Assembly (NCBI RefSeq): GCF_964036645.1
Contig: NZ_OZ038525.1
Location: 1,721,501-1,785,500 of the forward strand
Source: Tenacibaculum sp. 190524A02b
GTDB taxonomy: Bacteria; Bacteroidota; Bacteroidia; Flavobacteriales; Flavobacteriaceae
Reading direction: 5' to 3'
DNA: 64,000 bases
How positions within the stretch are numbered: the stretch's first letter is position 1; every line of letters starts with the position of its first letter. Below are positions 1-7,939 of this stretch, piece by piece. Under the pieces are notes generated by a model. The model saw only the letters and a program-made list of their open reading frames with translations, searched no databases and had not been told where the DNA came from. The translations under genes were made by a program, and so were the position numbers.

Positions 1-224
1 TGTTTTAATTTTATTCCTTTTCCTATTGCTATGTATGGAAATTGTGTTTTTTTATCTACCCATAAATAACAAAAAATTTGATTTTTGTACATAAAGCATG
101 GTAATCGATAATACCATCTTGGTTCTATATCTGGATGGTAATCCTTTATTATACTTTTTAAAGCCATAAGACAACCTTTTATTGGTTCTTCTTTTTCCTC
201 ATAAAATCGATCTATTGGTTTCAT
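1..224 (-). CDS. DUF1801 domain protein, 3' end outside window
   Basis: The first 74 codons of a minus-strand gene run off the left edge. Translation from the ATG at 224 gives a protein starting MKPIDRFYEEKEEP, with a later stretch PDIEPRWYYRLPCFMY and then an aromatic strand FCYLWVDKK. This is the pattern of the DUF1801/YdhG-like family (small proteins of about 110-140 residues with a conserved tryptophan-tyrosine-proline region). Biochemical function of the family is not established. The gene stands 40 bases beyond the stop of the next minus-strand gene and could be read from the same transcript. The family call rests on motif memory from a partial protein. Confidence 0.6.
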   Translation of the reverse strand, partial: MKPIDRFYEEKEEPIKGCLMALKSIIKDYHPDIEPRWYYRLPCFMYKNQIFCYLWVDKKTQFPYIAIGKGIKLK

Positions 225-264
225 TTTGTAAACTACTTTATCAAGTTACTAGTTAGTAGAGAAT

Positions 265-1011
265 TTATTTTCCCCCTTGAATTGACCAAAACAGGAATAG
301 TAACCCTAAACAGAATATTAAATATAATATATATACAATTATAGTTCTGAGTATATTAACTAATCTATTTCCTTCGTTAAAAAATCCCCAAAATACCCAA
401 AAAGTATATAGAACAGCTAAGACAACAGGTATTAATTCTAAAATCTCAATCTTTATAAGCTTCTTAAGAATTATAAAAAATGAATAAAAAACAGCTTGTT
501 GTCCTGTTATATACGCATTTAAAACCAAATGCTCTATATAATTTACAGCAAAATTTTTAAAGGCTATGTATGAAGCAAAAGAAAAAACGGGTAATAGTAA
601 TATAGTTGTATAGGCAAAGTTTTTTGATAACCAAGTAAATAAAACAGGGACTTCTATTCTATTATTTTTATTACCCTGAGCAGATTCTGTAAAACCTAAT
701 ACTACATCATTCATCCAAGTATTCTCACCTAATAGTTGTGCTAACAAAAAATACAACGTAGAAAGTGTTAATACATAACCTATGGGTTTAAAATGACTTT
801 TCCTCTTTCCTTTTAAAAAATCTTTTATAGTTAAGCCTGGTTTTATTAATAATTGTGTGCATGTATACAAAAATCCTTTATCAATTTGAAAAACACTATG
901 TACTACTTCATACATAAAACTTGAAATAGTTATTCTTTCAATATTGGTACGTTGCCCGCAATTATTACAATAATTTCCTCTTACTATTTCATTACAATTT
1001 TTACAGTTCAT
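265..1011 (-). CDS. DUF3667 membrane protein with N-terminal zinc ribbon
   Basis: A 248-residue protein. The first 20 residues hold two CxxC pairs (CKNC and CNNCGQR), a zinc-ribbon signature. An amphipathic stretch follows (residues 30-75, FLYTCTQLLIKPGLTIKDFL), then four to five hydrophobic segments between about 78 and 245. This arrangement matches DUF3667 proteins, common in Bacteroidota and of unknown function, which are presumed inner-membrane proteins. The gene lies 29 bases downstream of the PD40 lipoprotein gene on the same strand, so the two may be co-transcribed. No catalytic motif is visible beyond the zinc ribbon. Confidence 0.75.
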   Translation of the reverse strand: MNCKNCNEIVRGNYCNNCGQRTNIERITISSFMYEVVHSVFQIDKGFLYTCTQLLIKPGLTIKDFLKGKRKSHFKPIGYVLTLSTLYFLLAQLLGENTWMNDVVLGFTESAQGNKNNRIEVPVLFTWLSKNFAYTTILLLPVFSFASYIAFKNFAVNYIEHLVLNAYITGQQAVFYSFFIILKKLIKIEILELIPVVLAVLYTFWVFWGFFNEGNRLVNILRTIIVYILYLIFCLGLLFLFWSIQGGK

Positions 1012-1040
1012 TATATCATCAAATATTTTGATTTTAAGTT

Positions 1041-2045
1041 TTACTCTACTAAACCTAACTCTTTAATACCTATTCTATAAATATTTCCAAAACCATTTAT
1101 AGTACTATTAGCTTGCCTTTTTAACGATTCTACATTTTGTAATGGTATATTATCTATTTCCATTCTTTCACTTGTTAAATAAAAGTTTCCTGCATTCCAA
1201 TCTATAAACGGACAATAATCTAACTTTTTAGAATTTATTAATTTGCCCATATTTTTAGCTTCTTTCCAGTTTCCAACACTATCTTTTTGACTTATATACA
1301 AATCACCTCCTCCTAATCCATCTTTTCTTCCGAAGGAACTAAAAATCATCACATTTTCATCTGGTGACACATAGGCATTAAATTCAAAAAATTTAGAATT
1401 AATAGTCTCTGGTAAAGGTTCTGGTTCATTATAAATCCCATCTGTAAATTTTGCTATAAAAATATCTTCTCTTCCTATACCATTTTTTCTAGTTGCCGTA
1501 AAAAAGAGGTTTCCTTTTTTGGTTACAGCAGGAAAAAACTCATTGCCTTTAGTATTAATTATAGAATCTAGCGCAACAGGATCCGACCAACCTCCCTTAA
1601 TTCTATCGCTATACCAAATGTTATAGTCTTTTCTATTTTCATCTCCATAAATTGGACGATTTGAAGCAAAATACAATCGATTTCCATCATTTGTATAAAA
1701 AGGTTCTATATCTTGATATGTACCTGATATGTTTAAAATTGTTGGTTTTTGCCATTTATTGTTCTCTTTTTTTACTACTACTAAACATCTTTTGTGTTGT
1801 TTATAATCTCCTAATGTATAGGTAAACTCTTTCCCGTCTGGAGTTATCGCTATATCTCTTTCATATAAAGATGTAGACACCTCTCCTTCTGCAAACAAAC
1901 TTGGCTTTGTTGAGGTTACATTTAAATCTATATTTGAAGAAGTTTTGTCTTTTTTAGTTTTCTTACAGCTAAAAGCAAAAAATAAAACTGTAAAAAACAT
2001 AACGTTTTTTAATACTTCTTGTTTTGATAAAAAGAATAGATTCAT
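1041..2045 (-). CDS. PD40/TolB-like beta-propeller lipoprotein
   Basis: The protein begins with a hydrophobic leader ending in FFAFSCKK, a type II signal peptide whose Cys would be lipidated. The mature part carries repeated WD40-like PD40 units: DIAITPDGKEFTYT, EPFYTNDGNRLYFASNR, FFPAVTKKGNLFFTATR and NAYVSPDENVMIFSS. Each has the x-D-G-x-x-L/I-Y/F-F-x-S-x-R signature seen in TolB and in OmpA-associated PD40 proteins, so a secreted beta-propeller is likely. I start the gene at the ATG at 2045 rather than the in-frame TTG at 2051. An internal Met next to MFFTVLFFAFSC could also serve and gives a tighter lipoprotein signal. No enzymatic residues are evident, so a binding or periplasmic sensor role is a guess. 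Confidence 0.7.
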   Translation of the reverse strand: MNLFFLSKQEVLKNVMFFTVLFFAFSCKKTKKDKTSSNIDLNVTSTKPSLFAEGEVSTSLYERDIAITPDGKEFTYTLGDYKQHKRCLVVVKKENNKWQKPTILNISGTYQDIEPFYTNDGNRLYFASNRPIYGDENRKDYNIWYSDRIKGGWSDPVALDSIINTKGNEFFPAVTKKGNLFFTATRKNGIGREDIFIAKFTDGIYNEPEPLPETINSKFFEFNAYVSPDENVMIFSSFGRKDGLGGGDLYISQKDSVGNWKEAKNMGKLINSKKLDYCPFIDWNAGNFYLTSERMEIDNIPLQNVESLKRQANSTINGFGNIYRIGIKELGLVE

Positions 2046-2110
2046 AATCAAGATTCTGTTTGGTTTTAAAACGTAAACTTACTTAAAAAACTTTTGTTAA
2101 ACTAGAATAT

Positions 2111-2147
2111 AAAAATAGGCCTCTCTTTTTAAGAAAGACCTATTTTT
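2111..2147 (-). terminator. Intrinsic terminator after the LRR gene
   Basis: Arms 2111-2127 and 2131-2147 form a 17-pair hairpin with a 3-base loop. The two imperfect positions are both G-U wobbles when read as minus-strand RNA, and a U run follows on that strand. It lies about 73 bases past the stop of the LRR gene. T runs on both sides mean it may also work in the other direction. Confidence 0.75.
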
Positions 2148-2219
2148 TTCAACTGAATTATTTGTTTTTTAACTTAACAGTTAGCTTCTTTTATGTATTC
2201 AGTTTAATTATACACCTGT

Positions 2220-4211
2220 TTATTCTTTAATAATCTTTTTTAAAGCTATTTTATGATCTGAAGTTTCAATTTTTAATAGGTACATTCCTTTTGAAAAACT
2301 TCTAAAATCTATCTCCGTTTCCTTAGTAACTACTAATTGCTTCCCTACTAAATTATACACTTCTACAGCGATAATATCTAAATCAATGGCTGAGTTAATC
2401 GTTAGGGAATCTTGAACAGGATTGTTTCCTATAGTAATAGCATCTGTTAAAAACTCATCTACTCCTACCGAGTAACCACAATCAACACTGTAGTTTGCCG
2501 TAGCATCTTTTATCCAATCTTTACTTTCTGCTAAGCTTACGTTATCTACTTGAATACATGTTAGTGTTGGATTTAAATAACTAATTAGTTTAGTTAATCT
2601 AGAGTTAAATCCATTTTTAACATTTAATGTTGCTAATTTATTTTCACTTACTAAAACATAATTTAAAAATTTATTATTCGAAAAATCTAAGTTTGTTATG
2701 TTATTTTCATCAAGACTCACTCTTTCTAACTTTAAATTTTTAGAGAAATCTATAGTTGAAATTTGATTGTCTCCCGCTAATATTTCCTCTAAAAGGGTAT
2801 TTTTAGTAACATCAATGTTAGTTACTTTGTTATTTAGAATGTCTATATACTCTAATTTTATATTTTGTGATACGTCTAAATCACCAGTTAATTGATTATT
2901 TCTTAAACTTATACGTTCTAATAAGGTATTTTTTGTAATATCTAAAGAGGTTAGTAAATTATCACTACATACCAAGTAATCTAATTTTAGATTATTACTC
3001 AAATCTAAACTTGCTAACTGATTTTCTGGAATATATAGGTCTTCCAATAAGGTATTTTTTGATAAGTCTAAACTTGTTAATCCGTTTTTTGCACAATTTA
3101 AATCTGTTAAATTTGGATTGTTAGAAATATCTATATAACTTAATAAGTTATTATCTAAATTAAGTCTTTTTATTAAAGGAGACTGGCTAATATTTATTTC
3201 TGAAATTAGGTTATCATAGCAACGTAACGTTTTTAACTTTGTATTTTTTGATACATCTAATTTTGTTAACTGATTATTATAACATCGTAAGGCTTCTAAA
3301 TTAACAAATGCTTCAATACCTGTTATGTTTTGAATTTCCTTATTTGAACAATTTAAATCTATTATTTCTCTTGCCTCATGTATATCTATCTCTCCATCTT
3401 GATTCTTGTCTCTGTATTCAGATGCTACTAAAAAAGTTTTAAAATTTGCATCTGGAACATTAACAAAAGCAGGAAAACTACAATTCGTATTATAATCTGC
3501 TAAAGTAGATTTATACCAATATGCTTTTCCTTCTGCAACAGCTACATCAGCAACCTGAATACATCTTATATAATTCCCTCTACCATAAAATTTGTTTAAT
3601 GCTGTGTTTTGAGATAGATCTATAATAGCTATTTTATTCTCGTCTATATCTAACTCTATCAACCCTGTATTTGCTGTTACATCCAAACTCGTTAACTCAT
3701 TCTTATCACAATTAACTTTTTCTAGTATGGTTGTTTTGGGTAGTACTAAATTTGTTAGTTTGTTACTTTTACAAGAAATGTTTTTTAATCCTTCATTATT
3801 ACTCAGATCTAGATTGGTCAATTGATTTTCATAACATGAAACATATTTTAATGTATTTGTTACTGGTAGTATTAAACTAGTTAATTGATTTCTGTAGCAG
3901 TCGATATTTTGTAATGCTATATTTTTAGATAGGTCTAAATTTGTTAATTGATTGTTTGCACAGTCTAATACTGTTAAATTGACAAACTCTTCAATTCCTG
4001 TTAAATCGGAAATCATATCTCCATAGCAATCGATTTCTCCTGTAAAAGCTATTGCTTCGCTAATTTGTATCTCGTCATCTTTATTAGTATTTATACTGCT
4101 TTTACCTAGTAGGTAATTTTTAAAATTGGCATCTGGAATGTTCACATTCTGTGAAATTGCTCCTATTGAATAAACTACTAATAGTAGTATAAAAAAATAG
4201 TTTTTCCTCAT
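2220..4211 (-). CDS. Secreted leucine-rich-repeat protein with T9SS sorting domain
   Basis: A 663-residue protein with a signal peptide (residues 1-20, ending SIGAISQ). It is built as an internal duplication. Block 1 (about 23-235) and block 2 (about 250-560) each open with V-[NV]-[IV]-PDANFK, then an acidic loop resembling an EF-hand (NTNKDDEIQISEA and DKNQDGEIDIHEA), then G-I-E-x-F-V-N-L. LRR units of about 21-23 residues follow, with consensus LxxLxCxxNxLTxLDLSKN. Each block closes with a C-I-Q-V motif. Residues from about 590 onward (NPVQDSLTI, then YNLVGKQL and FSKGMYLLKI) are a T9SS type A C-terminal sorting domain. Export across the outer membrane and a protein- or surface-binding role are inferred. 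No catalytic domain is seen. Confidence 0.85.
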   Translation of the reverse strand: MRKNYFFILLLVVYSIGAISQNVNIPDANFKNYLLGKSSINTNKDDEIQISEAIAFTGEIDCYGDMISDLTGIEEFVNLTVLDCANNQLTNLDLSKNIALQNIDCYRNQLTSLILPVTNTLKYVSCYENQLTNLDLSNNEGLKNISCKSNKLTNLVLPKTTILEKVNCDKNELTSLDVTANTGLIELDIDENKIAIIDLSQNTALNKFYGRGNYIRCIQVADVAVAEGKAYWYKSTLADYNTNCSFPAFVNVPDANFKTFLVASEYRDKNQDGEIDIHEAREIIDLNCSNKEIQNITGIEAFVNLEALRCYNNQLTKLDVSKNTKLKTLRCYDNLISEINISQSPLIKRLNLDNNLLSYIDISNNPNLTDLNCAKNGLTSLDLSKNTLLEDLYIPENQLASLDLSNNLKLDYLVCSDNLLTSLDITKNTLLERISLRNNQLTGDLDVSQNIKLEYIDILNNKVTNIDVTKNTLLEEILAGDNQISTIDFSKNLKLERVSLDENNITNLDFSNNKFLNYVLVSENKLATLNVKNGFNSRLTKLISYLNPTLTCIQVDNVSLAESKDWIKDATANYSVDCGYSVGVDEFLTDAITIGNNPVQDSLTINSAIDLDIIAVEVYNLVGKQLVVTKETEIDFRSFSKGMYLLKIETSDHKIALKKIIKE

Positions 4212-4644
4212 AGTTATTGGGATTGGTGTTAAAAAATTGGTTTTATTTTGCGTATAATAAGTAGTACCACTCGTAGTTATTTACTACAATTGGTATATTA
4301 GTTTTTCTAAAATAGTATGGACTATGTATTGGCTATAGCACTTTTTAACTTCTTGTTTTTCATAAATGTGTTTTTACTTGTTCTTTCTGCTTGCAATTTA
4401 TATTTTTTTTATTACTCTGACAATTTTATCTTTTATGAAAATGTTATATTAATATTTACTTCTAAAAACAAAAAACCATCTCATGTTTTACTGAAAGATA
4501 GTTTTTAATAGTTTTATTTATTATACTTTCCTTATCCTTATTGATAAAAATCAAAAATAACTTTTAGACAAAATAAAACTATTAAAGACATCTCAATGAA
4601 AAAAGAACTAGTTCTTTAAGTCTATGAATTTACTAATTCATTTT
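4212..4644. other. 433-base intergenic region between LRR gene and protease array
   Basis: AT-rich DNA upstream of the LRR gene and downstream of the last protease gene. It contains a weak palindrome at 4602-4617 that may end protease transcription, and a 63-codon hydrophobic open frame on the plus strand (4317-4508) that I do not accept as a gene. No convincing TAnnTTTG promoter was found for the LRR gene. Confidence 0.5.
4599..4617 (-). terminator. Weak candidate terminator of the protease array
   Basis: The perfect palindrome AAAGAACTAGTTCTTT (4602-4617) is followed on the minus strand by a short T run (A run at 4599-4604 on the plus strand). It lies about 28 bases past the last protease stop codon. 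The stem is short and AT-rich, so termination would be inefficient. Confidence 0.35.
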
Positions 4645-7600
4645 TTATTTAATTATCACCTTCTTCCTTTCCACTTGCTCTAAAGTTTTTAGTTGTAGTA
4701 AATATATTCCTTTGGGTAGTGAGGAAACATCATATTGAAAAATGTTTCCATTTAAGTTACCTTTATGCAAAACTTTTATCAGTTTTCCATTTATATCGTA
4801 TAATGTGATTTTAACATTTGGCGAATTTACCTTTACATTCAAAGTTTCATCAACTGGGGTTGGATAAACTTTAGTAAGTTTTTTTTCTTTTTTATCCTGA
4901 GAGCATAACCTGATAAACTGCCAAGATCCCCAATTACCTCCTGTTCCAGGTTCTTCATTTTTTGTCCACCATTTACTTTCATAAACACTTCCTTTATGTG
5001 CTACTTGTATACCTTTTACTTTATATTCTGTATTCGCATTCCACTCAGTAATTCCTTCACAAGTTGCTCCTATTGTTTTTTCTTTAATTGTTATATTTAT
5101 TTGATCGCTTCCTGTTGCTCCTTTATTATCCACTACTGTTACCTTTATTTTATAATCTCCAAAATTAACAGGCGTCCAACTTTTGTTATTCCCTTCTGAT
5201 AGTTTATTATCATTTACTTCAAATAGTACAGATTCTATAGTCCCATCTGCATCCGAAGCATTAGCTACTAACGTAATTGACTCCAATGTTTTTTGCTCAA
5301 TGACTTCTCCATTTATGGGACTTGTTATAGTTACTTGAGGAGATTGATTTCCTAGAGTCTTCTTTTTTATTGTGATATTTATTTCTTGAAAAGCTAACGC
5401 TCCTTTATCATCTATAACCGTTGCTTTTATTTTATAATTACCAAAACTTGTTGGTGTCCATTCAACATTATTACCTTCTATTAATGAAACATTATTTACT
5501 TCAAATTGTATTGAAACTATGGTTCCATCATTATCGGAGGCATCTACAGTTAAAGTAATAGACTCTGGAGTTTCTTGTTCAATTATTTGTCCATTACTAG
5601 GATTTATTATTGTAACTTGTGGTTGTTGATTTCCTACTGTTCCACATTCTCTAACCTTTTCCCAAACACTGCTTTTCCCTGGAGTATCCGTTAGTTGTGC
5701 CCACCATTTATTCTGATAAATAATGTTATTATAAGCGACTTGTGTACCTTTTACTCTATATGATTTTGGTTCCCAAATAGGAATTGCGCCACACTTGGCT
5801 TTTTTTGTAGTAAATGTGTATAAATTTGAATACTCTGAAATTATATTTTGATTTATCGCTTTTACTCTTACTTCATATGTAGTATCTTGATCTAAACCTT
5901 CTATACGAACCTTTGTCCCTTCTTCTATAGTAATTGTACTCCAATCATTTGTATTTATTTTTTTATAATCTAACTCATAAAACTCTGCTCCTTGGCTTAT
6001 TTTCCAATTTAACTCAGCAGTTCGGTCTCTTATATTTGTTGCTATAATACCTGTAGGAACTTCTAGATTTAACACCTTTGTAATAAAAGTAAATATATAT
6101 GAATAAGCATTAGAGTTGGCTGTGCTAACTTGAAATTCGTACTCTTTTCCTTCCTCAAGATTATTTAAATCTACACGATTAGAAATTACATTTTGAAAGC
6201 TCCAATTACTTGATTCTACCTTTTTATACCTAACAGTATAACTACTTATACCTTGCAATGAATTCCAAGCTAACCTAGCGGTATTTCTATTTTTTTCTTC
6301 CAATCGTATTCCTAAGGGTATTCCCTCTCCATTTCCTACTTGTAGTGCTTTATAAGCATTTAACCTTCCTGTTCCTAACATACCATTATAATTGGGATTG
6401 ATATGCTCTATTGGATCTGTAGTTTCTAATAATATTCTTTTTAACTGTTCTGGATTTATATTTCCATAATTGTTAGAAACTACTAATGCTGCCACTCCTG
6501 ATACATGAGGGCATGCCATTGAAGTACCTTGTAAAAAACCATAATTATTATTAGGAGTTGTACTTAATATTCCTTTAATACCTGTACCTGCACCAGGTGC
6601 TGAAATTGCTACCCTTTTCCCAAAATTTGTCAATCTTGTTTTTTCATCTTTATTGTTTAGCGCTGCAACCAGTATTTGGCGATCTAAATTATGAGGTATA
6701 TACGATATGTTTCTATTTTCATTTCCTGCTGCAAAAAATATAATACCTCCACTCATTGCTTTATTTGTTCCTCCTGCATTTTTCTTAAAATAATCCATAG
6801 CTTCTTCCAACACAGGGACTCTTGCGTCACCTGCTCCAAATGCCCAATACATCCAACTATTTTGTGAAATAATAGCTCCATTATCCGCCGCATATACAAA
6901 TGCTTCAGCTCCCATATCTCCTACAGCTCCTAGTAAAATTTTACATGCCATTAACCGAACACCATCTCCCTTACCAGTACCTCCAGCTACTCCAGCTACT
7001 CCAATTCCATTGTTCGTTTCCGCAGCTACAGTACCAGCAACATGGGTTCCATGTTCTAAAGCTGGAATATTTCCTGAATTTGCTGTAAAATCATAACCAT
7101 GTACATCATCTACATATCCATTATTATCATCATCTTTTCCATTATTAGGTATTTCATCTTCATTTACCCATAAATTACCTTTTAAGTCTGGATGATTTGT
7201 ATCTAAACCTGTATCATTAATAGCTACAATTACTCTACTATCTCCCTTCTCTATTTGCCATGCTTCTTCTAAATGTATGTCTCTTCCTACGGTTCCTCCT
7301 TTTTGTCCAGTATTATTATAATGCCATTGCTCTTTATACCTAGGATCAGAAACCACACTATTTTTCACTTTTTCAACTTGCTCTTTTATGCTAGTGATTT
7401 TTTTATTTCCATCATTGTTTTTTATTGGATACACTTCATGTGCAATGGTTATTGATTTACTACTCCTTAACTGTTTTATGGCTTCTTTTAAAGTTGTATT
7501 TGATTCATATTTTATTTCATACCATAAGTGTAATCCTGCTTTTCTGTGTTTTTCTTCATTCTTCCCCGATGGTCTAAAAACTCTTTTTACAGACTCTATC

Positions 7601-7851
7601 TTTAAAGCTCTACTTACTATATCAAAAGGTGGAATACCAATAGATACTCCTTTTTCATTTTTATTTCTTAAGAACTTACTTCCTTTTTTCGTTCTTACTA
7701 AAGCTTTATCTAATTTTTTTGATTCTTCCTTTTTAAACTTTAAACAAATAGTTTTTTCAATCTGTCCTAGTTTATTCAATCTTTGCTGTCCAAATGTTTT
7801 TATTGTTAGTATTAGAGTAATACCAAGTATATAGTGTATTGTACGTTTCAT
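4645..7851 (-). CDS. Secreted S8 (subtilisin) protease A, T9SS cargo
   Basis: A 1068-residue serine endopeptidase for the cell exterior. Visible domains: signal peptide 1-21; prodomain about 22-165 with the array-wide motif KRVFRPSGK...GLHLWYE (89-112); S8 catalytic domain about 170-505 with Asp213 (INDTG), His267 (EHGTHVAG), oxyanion Asn377 (AAGN) and Ser444 (GTSMACPHVSG); an acidic DDDNNGYVDD loop near 240 suited to calcium; two FN3 domains (about 511-592 and 597-683); CBM5/12-like module (about 687-736, CGAIPIWEP and KWW); two Ig-like repeats (about 743-930); second CBM5/12-like module (KWWTKNEEPGTGG); T9SS sorting domain (about 995-1068, ending KGIYLLQL). It is the last gene of the array. 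All catalytic residues are present, so it is probably active. Natural substrate is unknown. Confidence 0.92.
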   Translation of the reverse strand: MKRTIHYILGITLILTIKTFGQQRLNKLGQIEKTICLKFKKEESKKLDKALVRTKKGSKFLRNKNEKGVSIGIPPFDIVSRALKIESVKRVFRPSGKNEEKHRKAGLHLWYEIKYESNTTLKEAIKQLRSSKSITIAHEVYPIKNNDGNKKITSIKEQVEKVKNSVVSDPRYKEQWHYNNTGQKGGTVGRDIHLEEAWQIEKGDSRVIVAINDTGLDTNHPDLKGNLWVNEDEIPNNGKDDDNNGYVDDVHGYDFTANSGNIPALEHGTHVAGTVAAETNNGIGVAGVAGGTGKGDGVRLMACKILLGAVGDMGAEAFVYAADNGAIISQNSWMYWAFGAGDARVPVLEEAMDYFKKNAGGTNKAMSGGIIFFAAGNENRNISYIPHNLDRQILVAALNNKDEKTRLTNFGKRVAISAPGAGTGIKGILSTTPNNNYGFLQGTSMACPHVSGVAALVVSNNYGNINPEQLKRILLETTDPIEHINPNYNGMLGTGRLNAYKALQVGNGEGIPLGIRLEEKNRNTARLAWNSLQGISSYTVRYKKVESSNWSFQNVISNRVDLNNLEEGKEYEFQVSTANSNAYSYIFTFITKVLNLEVPTGIIATNIRDRTAELNWKISQGAEFYELDYKKINTNDWSTITIEEGTKVRIEGLDQDTTYEVRVKAINQNIISEYSNLYTFTTKKAKCGAIPIWEPKSYRVKGTQVAYNNIIYQNKWWAQLTDTPGKSSVWEKVRECGTVGNQQPQVTIINPSNGQIIEQETPESITLTVDASDNDGTIVSIQFEVNNVSLIEGNNVEWTPTSFGNYKIKATVIDDKGALAFQEINITIKKKTLGNQSPQVTITSPINGEVIEQKTLESITLVANASDADGTIESVLFEVNDNKLSEGNNKSWTPVNFGDYKIKVTVVDNKGATGSDQINITIKEKTIGATCEGITEWNANTEYKVKGIQVAHKGSVYESKWWTKNEEPGTGGNWGSWQFIRLCSQDKKEKKLTKVYPTPVDETLNVKVNSPNVKITLYDINGKLIKVLHKGNLNGNIFQYDVSSLPKGIYLLQLKTLEQVERKKVIIK

Positions 7852-7862
7852 ATTTCTTTGTT

Positions 7863-7934
7863 AAAAAAGTGTGCATCATTAAATCCCATTTACCTTACTT
7901 ATTCATTAATTGATTTTTAAATGATACACACTTT
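7863..7934 (-). terminator. Long-loop hairpin between protease genes B and A
   Basis: Arms 7866-7880 and 7920-7934 pair over 15 bases. The single non-Watson-Crick position is G-U only in minus-strand RNA, and a T run follows on that strand. The loop is about 39 bases. The hairpin ends about 15 bases before the start codon of protease A. It is therefore either a terminator read through by upstream transcription or an mRNA processing or stability element. Confidence 0.5.
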
Positions 7935-7939
7935 AAAAA

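Noticed and set aside
4317..4508. 63-codon hydrophobic open frame on the plus strand
   Set aside because: It lies in AT-rich spacer DNA. Its hydrophobicity follows from T-rich codons, there is no promoter match, no recognisable family, and the surrounding genes run on the other strand.
7388..7834. 148-codon frame antisense to the protease A prodomain
   Set aside because: It is fully inside a well-supported gene on the other strand. Its composition (Phe, Ser, Leu-rich) is that of a reversed Lys/Glu/Asn-rich coding sequence, and no family is recognisable.
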